A model generated the notes under the pieces. The model did no database searches. It saw nothing but the letters and a program-made list of their open reading frames with translations, and was not told where the DNA came from. The position numbers and the translations under genes were made by a program. 6,415 nucleotides of DNA from an uncultured Pseudomonadota bacterium (GTDB lineage Bacteria > Myxococcota_A > UBA9042 > CAIXZC01), in NCBI GenBank assembly GCA_937884235.1, contig CALGBT010000958.1, positions 1 through 6,415 on the forward strand. The letters are read 5' to 3'. Positions 1 to 6,215 of the stretch are shown piece by piece. Every line of letters starts with the position of its first letter. The stretch's first letter is position 1.

Positions 1-1116
1 GTGGCTATGATTCTGGCCAGCCAGCCGGCGTTTGTTCGAGTCGGGGCCTCTGCATCAGAGACCCTGCCCTTTGCTTCCCTGAGCATCATTTTCATCGATC
101 TGCTGTTGGGTTGGGGAGAGCTCCCCCGGCGGATGCTGGTGGGTGCAGGGCTGGTGTTGGTGCCCCTGCTTCTTGTGCTGCGTCCAGAAGGGGTCATGTT
201 GTGTATGCCAGCGCTTGCCCTACTTCTTCTTGCAGACGGCGGCATCCGGAATCAGTGGCGCGGCTGGTCCATAATACAGCGGGGGATGGCGCTCTGGATC
301 GGGGTGCTTTTCGTAGGGGCGGGGGCACTCTATGCATCCCTGCCGCGGCCTCCCGCGGCATGGGGCCTGCTGCTGTCGAATCTGCAACTTCTGCTGGCCG
401 ACCTGTGCTCTCCGTTGCTCCTTTCACCGGCGCTGATGCTGGGTGGGTTGGCCGCGGCATGTTGGCTGCTGCTGTTCCGGAGCAGTCGGCCCCTGGGTGG
501 CGCAGTGCTACTGTGGTCGCTGCTGCTGGTTATCGTCTGGGGTATCCAGGGGAGTGAGGGGAATCTCGCCCTTGGTGCTACGCGCTATGCGGTTGTCTGG
601 TTGCCCTGGCTGGCTCTCTCCCTGGGCCTGGGGATTGGCAGATTGAGGGGGAGGCGCTGGCCAGTCCTGGCGACTGCGGTATGCCTCCTGGCAAGCGTGC
701 CGCAGTTGGGTTTGGTCTGGGACCGAACCAACCTCCAGATTGAGTACGATTTCTTCGTGGAGGTGTTGCCACAGGTGTCTCCAGGCAGTCTCCTCGTGCT
801 GCCGACGTCGGGGGGCGACAACCAGGAGTATACTCCGGAGGCGGCCCCCCTTGCCATCCTGGCGATGCTCCGACAGTCGGCCCGGTGGATGTCGGTGGCA
901 GAGGCCGCGGTGGCGTCTCCCACAGAGTCCGGGACGTATCTTCTGCTGGGCTACTACGGAAACGGGACAGCCTTGAAGAAACTGCCCAACTGTCGGCAGG
1001 AGGCGCTGGAAGAGCAATTGGTGTCAAACAGACCTGACGTCGGATTGTATGCTGAGGTGCCCGAAGGTGATGAGGTGCTCCTTGGCCTCTACCGGCTGGA
1101 ATGTCGCCCGCTATGA
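1..1116 (+). CDS. C-terminal part of polytopic membrane protein, probably GT39/ArnT-like glycosyltransferase (5' partial)
   Basis: The frame is open from the first base (a GTG codon), so the gene probably begins upstream and lacks its N-terminus here. The visible 371 residues hold about eight or nine hydrophobic helices (roughly 22-38, 44-62, 64-78, 95-112, 122-140, 143-159, 166-182, 196-212, 220-236), then a soluble tail from about 240. Two features recall the membrane core of dolichyl-phosphate-mannose / ArnT-type glycosyltransferases: the early stretch ending in LRPEG (residues 60-64) and the later TRYAVVWLPW (194-203). Those enzymes move a sugar from a lipid carrier to a protein or lipid on the periplasmic side. 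The acidic catalytic loop of such enzymes lies near the N-terminus and would be outside the window, so activity cannot be judged. It could instead be an unrelated polytopic hypothetical protein. Its stop codon abuts the stop of the opposing activator gene. Confidence 0.7.
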   Translation: MAMILASQPAFVRVGASASETLPFASLSIIFIDLLLGWGELPRRMLVGAGLVLVPLLLVLRPEGVMLCMPALALLLLADGGIRNQWRGWSIIQRGMALWIGVLFVGAGALYASLPRPPAAWGLLLSNLQLLLADLCSPLLLSPALMLGGLAAACWLLLFRSSRPLGGAVLLWSLLLVIVWGIQGSEGNLALGATRYAVVWLPWLALSLGLGIGRLRGRRWPVLATAVCLLASVPQLGLVWDRTNLQIEYDFFVEVLPQVSPGSLLVLPTSGGDNQEYTPEAAPLAILAMLRQSARWMSVAEAAVASPTESGTYLLLGYYGNGTALKKLPNCRQEALEEQLVSNRPDVGLYAEVPEGDEVLLGLYRLECRPL

Positions 1117-2520
1117 CTCACGTTCGATACCGAAATGCTCCAGCCAGCGATAGATCTGGCGGCGATCGCAGGCGAAGTGCCTGGCCATCGCTGAGACGTT
1201 GTAGTGGTTAGCCTGCAGAACCATTTCAAATTCCTGCTGGTCGGGAGGACCGTCTCGGCGGCTCTTGGGCTCTTCAGGCATCTGCGTCGGGGGACTTGTT
1301 ATGCCGATACGAGTAGTCGCCCCCGACCCGTTCTCTGTCGACTTGTGGCCGCCTGGCCACGTGCCCAGGTACAGGTAAAGTGTCTCGGCTGTGACGCTCT
1401 CAGGTGGCGAGCCTGCCTTGAGGACCTGCTTCACGGTCTTGAGAAGTTGCCGAGTATTGCGTGGCCAGTCGTGCAGCACCAGGGCCTCGATGAGTCCCGG
1501 GTCATACATGACGCCGGGACTGAACTCCTTGAGGCAAGATTGCAGCAGGAGGATGATATCCTCCCGGCGTTGCCGCAACGGCGGGAGGTAGATTACCAGA
1601 TCTTCCAGTCGTGCCAGCAAGTCCTGCCGGAAGCCCAAAGCTGGGTCTTGGATAGAGTCCAGCCGGTTTGTCGCAGCGAGAATCTTGACGTCAAACGGAA
1701 GTGCCCGAGTTGAGCCAACTGGCATGTAGGTTCGCTCTTCCAGAGTGCGCAGGAGCTTGACCTGGAGCGTTTGTGGCAACTCAGCGATCTCGTCGAGCAA
1801 GAGCGTTCCACCCTCAGCCTCAAGGAGCAACCCCGGGCGATCGGCATCGGCTCCGGTGAAGGCCCCCTTGACGCAGCCGAAAAGAGTGCTCTCGAGCAAT
1901 TGCTCTGGAATTGCTCCGCAGTTCACCGGGACGAAGTTGCCGGTTCTGCCGCCGGCTCGATGGAGCATTGAGGCGATGATCTCTTTGCCGGTTCCGGTTT
2001 CCCCCAGAATGAGCACGTTGCTCATGTCTTTGAGGGCGGATCGGGCTGTCTCAGCAACTCTGCCCATGGGGCCGCTGCAGCCGATCACGCCAAAGCTCTC
2101 CAGCCAACCGAGATCAAGGGGTGGCGACGAAGTGGCTACGAAGATGGCACCACCGGCCCGAATGATATCTTGTTCAAAGACGCGGGCCTTCTTGACCAAC
2201 TGCCCATTGAGGAGTGTCCCATTGGAGCTGTTCCGGTCATGAAGTACCCACCCGACATCATCTGACTCAATGGTGAAGTGGGTTCTGGAAACTGTGCCAA
2301 CGGGTATCTGGAAGCAGGGCTCCCGCATGGTCTCCCGGCCCACATCGAGCCTGGAACCGATTCGCATGAAGCGATGTGGCCGGCCCGGCTTCTTCGACGG
2401 TGGATAGAGCAGATTGAGGTAAAGCTGACGGTCTGCTTTGACGGGATTGTGCGGTGATTCCTGCTTGATCGTGTCGTCTTGCACCAGAGTTGCCTCCCAA
2501 TGCTCTGCGATTGAGGCCAT
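1111..2520 (-). CDS. FHA domain-containing sigma-54-dependent transcriptional activator (Fis-type HTH)
   Basis: A 469-residue enhancer-binding protein that should remodel sigma-54 RNA polymerase. Domains in order: FHA (about 53-128) with VGR (R62), VSRTH (S78, H81) and SSNGTLLNG (N100); AAA+ core (about 142-365) with Walker A GETGTGKE (173-180), sigma-54 contact loop GAFTGA (219-224), Walker B LLLDE (240-244), sensor I AATNR (282-286), arginine fingers R298 and R304, and a sensor II variant WPRNTRQL (352-359, usually WPGNVREL); a polar linker (388-428); and a Fis-type helix-turn-helix (436-463). There is no receiver domain, so the input is probably phosphothreonine binding by the FHA domain. 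The ATG at 2520 is preceded directly by an in-frame TGA, which excludes a longer N-terminus, and a GGGAG ribosome site lies 8 nt upstream. The family and catalytic elements are clear; the target genes are unknown. Confidence 0.96.
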   Translation of the reverse strand: MASIAEHWEATLVQDDTIKQESPHNPVKADRQLYLNLLYPPSKKPGRPHRFMRIGSRLDVGRETMREPCFQIPVGTVSRTHFTIESDDVGWVLHDRNSSNGTLLNGQLVKKARVFEQDIIRAGGAIFVATSSPPLDLGWLESFGVIGCSGPMGRVAETARSALKDMSNVLILGETGTGKEIIASMLHRAGGRTGNFVPVNCGAIPEQLLESTLFGCVKGAFTGADADRPGLLLEAEGGTLLLDEIAELPQTLQVKLLRTLEERTYMPVGSTRALPFDVKILAATNRLDSIQDPALGFRQDLLARLEDLVIYLPPLRQRREDIILLLQSCLKEFSPGVMYDPGLIEALVLHDWPRNTRQLLKTVKQVLKAGSPPESVTAETLYLYLGTWPGGHKSTENGSGATTRIGITSPPTQMPEEPKSRRDGPPDQQEFEMVLQANHYNVSAMARHFACDRRQIYRWLEHFGIERES

Positions 2521-2687
2521 TCATACTGCTCCCATACTAGTAGCTATGAGCCCTCGGCACAATGGCCTTTCGACAAGGGGACGGCCCTCCATGCGGTGAG
2601 GATGCTCATTTGAAGGTTGCGAAAAGGCTGCCACGGTGTTAACGTCGTAGCCTGTACTAGACTAGGGAGAAGTGGCTCCGCCAGACC
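2521..2687. promoter_or_regulatory. Divergent intergenic regulatory region
   Basis: This 167-bp region separates the activator gene (minus) from the zinc-ribbon gene (plus), so promoters for both should lie here. It holds the sigma-54-like element at 2618-2633 and three CTAG tetramers. Two of these belong to TACTAG copies placed close to each gene's start. No convincing sigma-70 promoter was found for either direction. Confidence 0.6.
2618..2633 (-). promoter_or_regulatory. Candidate sigma-54 (-24/-12) promoter for the FHA activator gene
   Basis: On the minus strand the sequence is TGGCAGCCTTTTCGCA. Against the sigma-54 consensus TGGCACG-N4-TTGCA it has the near-invariant GG and GC with exact spacing and matches 9 of the 12 specified positions. 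The mismatches are the CG after TGGCA and one T of TTGCA. Transcription would start near 2606, leaving a leader of roughly 85 nt before the ATG at 2520. Because the gene downstream is itself a sigma-54 activator, autoregulation is plausible. The bare GG/GC spacing occurs often by chance, so this rests on the extra matches and the location. Confidence 0.45.
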
Positions 2688-3629
2688 ATGAGCGACCAGT
2701 TCATCTGCATTAGTTGTTGGAAGGAATTCGCGGCCGGGGAAATCAACCTCGAGGAGCATGGCGGGAAGATTGTCTGCCCCTTCTGCGGCTACGTACAACC
2801 TGCCCCAGCTGGTGCGCTGGGCGGGGCGGAGAATCCGGCGCCGCACATCAAGCTAGAAGGCGGTGCGCCCGCTGAAGATTCGGTGGCTGAGGTGCCCTGG
2901 TCCAGTGTGCAAGATGACGACTACGATCTGCCTATCACCGAAGAGGACGAGCGTACTGATAGAGTTGAGATACCGGTGAGCTTTATCGAGGCTCTCAGTG
3001 GTGCGCGGCCCATCGGCTTCGAGGAGGATGAGGCTGATGAGCGGACGCCCGTTGAGGATCTCTTGCGCTTGCAGGAGCGCGGCATCGACGTCATGGTGGA
3101 ACCATCTGACGGTATGTTGGTAAGGGAGCTGCGAGAAGCTGAAGCCAAGAGCGGTTCTATTGATTGGCAACTCAGGACTCCGTCCGGTCTCACCTTCAAG
3201 TTCACCGATCCCGAAGCACTTCTGGGATGGAAGAAGAAGCTCTCCACCTATAAGCAGCTGGACGTCTCGCCCGATGGCGAACGTTGGGTCGACTTCGCGC
3301 GATTCGTGCGGGAATACGAGGAGATCGGCGACCCCATCCGCGCCTTCGTCCTTTCCTCTCGTCTAGACGATGACGATTTGCCCCCGCCTGCTCCGCTCAA
3401 AGACCTGGATGAGGAAGAGGCAACCAAGGACGATGCCAGCAGCGACGGAAAAGAGCAGCAGGAGGGTGGAAAGGGAGCCAATTCTCCTCAGTTCACCTTC
3501 AAGGTAAGGGAAGAGAAGACCGGCGGTTGGGGAAAGTACTTCGTCTTTGCGGTGTTGGGCCTGGGGCTGGGAGCTGGCATTGTCCTGGCCGTCTTGCATT
3601 TTACTGGTATTTTCGTCTTGCCAATCTGA
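2688..3629 (+). CDS. Zinc-ribbon / GYF-like protein with C-terminal membrane anchor
   Basis: A 313-residue protein beginning with a four-cysteine zinc ribbon (C7-x2-C10 and C30-x2-C33; CPFCG at 30-34), of the MJ0042 type common at the start of myxobacterial proteins. A long acidic, probably disordered part follows (about 60-130). A compact region at about 157-206, with DWQLRTPSGLTF and SPDGERWVDF, resembles the GYF-like modules of myxobacterial signalling proteins. After another acidic linker (226-262) there is one hydrophobic helix (about 284-311) that almost ends the protein. It is therefore probably tail-anchored in the inner membrane with the zinc ribbon in the cytoplasm. The same order (zinc ribbon, GYF, helix) is known from GltJ/AgmX, but the periplasmic TonB-like part is absent. 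The N-terminal cysteines support the ATG at 2688. A GGGAG lies about 18 nt upstream, too far for a normal ribosome site. Function is unproven. Confidence 0.88.
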   Translation: MSDQFICISCWKEFAAGEINLEEHGGKIVCPFCGYVQPAPAGALGGAENPAPHIKLEGGAPAEDSVAEVPWSSVQDDDYDLPITEEDERTDRVEIPVSFIEALSGARPIGFEEDEADERTPVEDLLRLQERGIDVMVEPSDGMLVRELREAEAKSGSIDWQLRTPSGLTFKFTDPEALLGWKKKLSTYKQLDVSPDGERWVDFARFVREYEEIGDPIRAFVLSSRLDDDDLPPPAPLKDLDEEEATKDDASSDGKEQQEGGKGANSPQFTFKVREEKTGGWGKYFVFAVLGLGLGAGIVLAVLHFTGIFVLPI

Positions 3630-3648
3630 TCTTCGGTTTGAAACCAGA

Positions 3649-5796
3649 CTACTGCTTACGCAACACGAAGGGGTAATTGACCTTGACCACGCCGCCGCCC
3701 TTCGGAGCAGGGAAACGCCAGGTGAGGATCTTGGATGCGATGCATCCCTCAAGATCTTTGTCGTTGAGTGTCGAGGTGATGACCTTGGCCGACATGACTG
3801 ACCCGGTTGGTGAGATAACGAAGGACACCGTCAACTTACCTTCCAGTTCGGGATTCTTCTGGAATGCCTTCTGATAGCACCAACGGATCTTGGCCAACTG
3901 CTTTCGGATGTACTGCTTCACTACGTCTCGGTCAAGCTTGCCGCTGCCTTCCATGCCAAAGCTGGCGGAGGGTGTGATCTTCACGTTCTTGTCTTTGAAC
4001 TTGGGGTTCTTCACCGAGGAGGAGATTCTCTTCTTGGAGAGCTCCTCAAACTCCTTCCCCGAGACCAGGTCTCTGCCCGAGAGTGCGTTTCCATCCGCAC
4101 CAACGCTGGTGGAGAAGCCTCCCGCACCGGGACCTGCACCGTCACCTCCGAGGGCCCCCGACCCATCCACCGTGGAAAGATCAAAAGGATCTGAGTCAGC
4201 GGTACCGCCGAGGTCAATGCCACCGTTGTCGCCGAGCCCAGCAATGGCAAGATCGCCAATGGGTGCAAAGGAGGAGTCGACGTTGAAATCGCCGGCCCCA
4301 AAGTTCGAACCCATCACTTTCATGCCGGACGCGTTGAGTGCCGCCAGCGCTCCAGATGACTTCACCTTCTCTTTGGATACTGGCATGGTGCTTGAGGACA
4401 AACGCTTGCGCTTCTTGTCTGTCTTGAGATCGCTGACGAGCGACTTCTTCTTCTCAAGGACGATGGTCTTCTTGACAACTCGGAGCTCTTCTTTGACGAG
4501 TTTCTCCTCAAGGACAGGAGCCTTCTCGAGCTCGTCCTTGAGTACTTCTTCCTCTTCCTTGACCTTCTCTTCGACGACCTTCTTCTTCTCTTCCTTCTTA
4601 ATGTCGGTCTTCTTCTCTTCGTCCTTCTTGCGCTTCTCGGCCTTGATCAGAGTCTTGAAAGTCCGTGACTGGCTCCCGGATACCCTGATTATCGGCTCAG
4701 TTCGAGGTGCGGCCATGAGCGCAAGGAGGAACAGCGCGTTGAGGAAGAAGGCCAGCCCAAAGCTGGCGAGGACGGGCACGTTGATGCGTGAGAGCAGGGC
4801 TCCTCTGGGCTCGCGCAGCGCCGGGTCCAGTCCAAGGATGAAAGTCGTCGGCCCAATCTCCACACGTGCACGAGTCTTGTAGTTGAGGGGCAAGAAGTAC
4901 TTCTCCTTAATAAAGGAGGTCTTCTTTAGATCTTCCACTGAGAGAACTTGCCCATCAATCAGGATGCGGCCCTTGACGGCATCGTTCTGCAGGTTGAGAG
5001 CGGGCTTGCCCTTGAACTGAACGATCAGGTTATAGGTCTTCTCTCCAATAATTTCCTGGGGAACAAAGAAGTCCGCCTTCCTGGACTGGCCAACGCGTAC
5101 CGACTTGAACTGGAAGTAACGTGGCCAGGTGAAAAGGTCGCGTACCATCAAGCCGATGATGATATCAGCCAGTACGAAGCAAACGATGATGCTCGTCAGG
5201 TGTGGACCGTAGTCGAAGGCCTTGCCCGCTTGCTTCCCGGCGAGGTAGAAGCCCTTTAGGGAGGCGTAGTAGTTGGTCAGGAACCAGGCCTCGACGGCGA
5301 GGATAATGGCAACGAAGATCACGGAATGGAGGATATGCTTGGAGGATTTGCCGTAGCGCTGCACCGCGATAACGGCGTCGCCCCATAACTGAGCGATGTT
5401 GAGCACCGGCCGATGAGCCATTTCATAGGCTTTCCAGCGTGACTCAGAGGCACCTGACCCTCTGCCAGTGAGTCCCTCCGAGAGGTTCTTGACTCTGATG
5501 AGCAAGGTGGTGTCGCCGATGCGAAGCTCGTCCCCGTTGCTGACCAGAATGGTATCGGCGAATCGATTACCGTTCAGCAGCGTCCCGGTGCTGGTGCCGA
5601 GGTCCACGAGGCGGATGGCCCCCTGGTCAGAGATCTCGAGGCGCGCGTGTTCCTTGCCGGCTGCGGCTTCTTCTAGAGGAATGTCGCAGGAAACTGTGCG
5701 GCCGATCAGGATGCGGCTTTTGGCAAAGGAATAAGTCTTCTCCTTGCCGCCACCCGCACGAACGACAATTGTCATTTCTGTCTTGCTTTGGCTCAT
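3649..5796 (-). CDS. FHA domain membrane protein with AgmX/PglI-type (TonB-like) C-terminal domain
   Basis: A 715-residue protein. The N-terminal FHA domain (about 9-105) has IGR (R33) and a final LLNG, but the usual SRxH is GKEH (47-50) and SxNGT is TSTGT (68-72). Two helices follow (about 157-177 and 200-218), then a soluble beta-rich segment (about 235-330), a third helix (341-363), an extremely Lys/Glu-rich linker (about 380-465) and a Gly/Asp-rich stretch (about 495-575). The C-terminal domain (about 618-714) matches the AgmX/PglI tail: IRWCYQKAFQKNPELEGK, VSFVISPTGSV, a second cysteine in LEGCI, and LTWRFPAPKGGG then VNYPFVLR. Three helices put FHA in the cytoplasm and the tail in the periplasm, where C640 and C685 could form a disulfide. 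The linker would span periplasm as in TonB-like proteins. The ATG at 5796 has AGGA at 5804-5807. It follows a small exported-protein gene by 15 nt, probably in one operon. It resembles GltG/PglI of gliding machinery; a motility role is inferred only. Confidence 0.93.
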   Translation of the reverse strand: MSQSKTEMTIVVRAGGGKEKTYSFAKSRILIGRTVSCDIPLEEAAAGKEHARLEISDQGAIRLVDLGTSTGTLLNGNRFADTILVSNGDELRIGDTTLLIRVKNLSEGLTGRGSGASESRWKAYEMAHRPVLNIAQLWGDAVIAVQRYGKSSKHILHSVIFVAIILAVEAWFLTNYYASLKGFYLAGKQAGKAFDYGPHLTSIIVCFVLADIIIGLMVRDLFTWPRYFQFKSVRVGQSRKADFFVPQEIIGEKTYNLIVQFKGKPALNLQNDAVKGRILIDGQVLSVEDLKKTSFIKEKYFLPLNYKTRARVEIGPTTFILGLDPALREPRGALLSRINVPVLASFGLAFFLNALFLLALMAAPRTEPIIRVSGSQSRTFKTLIKAEKRKKDEEKKTDIKKEEKKKVVEEKVKEEEEVLKDELEKAPVLEEKLVKEELRVVKKTIVLEKKKSLVSDLKTDKKRKRLSSSTMPVSKEKVKSSGALAALNASGMKVMGSNFGAGDFNVDSSFAPIGDLAIAGLGDNGGIDLGGTADSDPFDLSTVDGSGALGGDGAGPGAGGFSTSVGADGNALSGRDLVSGKEFEELSKKRISSSVKNPKFKDKNVKITPSASFGMEGSGKLDRDVVKQYIRKQLAKIRWCYQKAFQKNPELEGKLTVSFVISPTGSVMSAKVITSTLNDKDLEGCIASKILTWRFPAPKGGGVVKVNYPFVLRKQ

Positions 5797-5811
5797 GGTC
5801 GATTCCTGCGG

Positions 5812-6063
5812 TTAGAGATCCTCAGCGGACCGGACGATTTCATCAACGAAGTCATCTCGAATCTTGATCAAACTGGCAGCCTTCTCTTGCTGAATCAGGC
5901 CAACGAAGCCAACCTCCGGCTTGAGAAAGCTGACTGTAACCTCGTCTTCCTCGAAACTGAACTCGGTCATGCCCTTCTTCTTGTCCTTAGCATGTGCGAG
6001 CCCGGGGGCAAAGAGCCCCAGTGCTGCGACGATAGCCAGTAACACTCCGAAGTATTTCATCAT
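5812..6063 (-). CDS. Small exported protein, unknown function
   Basis: An 83-residue protein with a clear signal peptide: MMKYF start, a hydrophobic core and a probable signal peptidase I site after GLAHA (residues 21-25). This leaves a mature chain of about 58 residues beginning KDKKK. The mature part has an acidic FSFEEDEV segment, LKPE and a closing SLIKIRDDFVDEIVRSAEDL. From memory this pattern resembles small periplasmic proteins next to AgmX-like genes in deltaproteobacteria, but I cannot name a family. A start at 6093 would add ten residues with three glutamates before the signal peptide, so it was not chosen. A run of six G (6066-6071 on the plus strand as C) lies 2 nt before the ATG at 6063 and 5 nt before the ATG at 6060; either may be used. 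It ends 15 nt before the FHA/AgmX-type gene, suggesting co-transcription and a shared periplasmic role. Confidence 0.82.
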   Translation of the reverse strand: MMKYFGVLLAIVAALGLFAPGLAHAKDKKKGMTEFSFEEDEVTVSFLKPEVGFVGLIQQEKAASLIKIRDDFVDEIVRSAEDL

Positions 6064-6215
6064 TTCCCCCCGCTCAAGCGGCTCAATACCCATTCTGCAA
6101 CGGCCACCTTTGGGACGGCGGCACGTACTGAATCCAAGTTACCATGGCGCCCGCCACGAGCAGCGAGCAATAGCGACACCCGGATGTCCAGCAGGTTCCG
6201 GTGCGCTGAGCAAGT
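6064..6215. other. Intergenic spacer between repeat-protein gene and small exported-protein gene
   Basis: These 152 bp hold no credible coding region. On the minus-strand transcript there is an imperfect hairpin soon after the repeat gene (6177-6203) and a short CCGC-TTGA-GCGG stem (6070-6081) directly before the G-rich ribosome site of the small gene. I found no sigma-54 element with correct GG/GC spacing and a good match, and no clear sigma-70 promoter. The small gene may be transcribed from here or read through from the repeat gene. Confidence 0.5.
6177..6203 (-). terminator. Imperfect hairpin after repeat-protein gene, weak terminator candidate
   Basis: On the minus strand CACCGGA pairs with TCCGGGTG (seven base pairs with one bulged G) around a 12-nt loop, starting 12 nt after the stop codon of the repeat gene. 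No U-rich run follows, so it is not a standard intrinsic terminator. It may only be a 3'-end stem-loop or chance. Confidence 0.2.

Noticed and set aside
1204..1713. 169-codon plus-strand open frame opposite the activator gene
   Set aside because: It lies fully opposite the AAA+ domain with its intact motifs, and has no recognisable domain of its own.
1745..2242. 165-codon plus-strand open frame opposite the activator gene
   Set aside because: It is the complement of the Walker A / GAFTGA / FHA coding part, and its sequence shows no family features.
2617..2645. Sigma-70-like promoter on the plus strand (TTGCGA, 17 nt, TAACGT)
   Set aside because: Only 7 of 12 consensus bases match, and the -35 and spacer coincide with the better minus-strand sigma-54 site.
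3635..3645. Palindrome GGTTTGAAACC in the 19-bp gap between the convergent genes
   Set aside because: As a hairpin it leaves a loop of one base or a stem of only three pairs, and no T run follows. It is not a usable terminator.
3890..4882. 330-codon plus-strand open frame inside the FHA/AgmX-type gene
   Set aside because: It is antisense to the Lys/Glu-rich linker and C-terminal part, which explains its runs of serine. The minus-strand gene has clear domains throughout.
6069..6093. Sigma-54-like GG/GC spacing on the minus strand before the small exported gene (TGGGTATTGAGCCGC)
   Set aside because: Apart from GG and GC almost no other consensus position matches, and it would place the transcription start inside or after the start codon.
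6064..6093. Longer start at 6093 for the small exported protein
   Set aside because: It would put GIEPLERGE before the signal peptide, giving an acidic N-terminus. The starts at 6063 or 6060 give a normal signal peptide.
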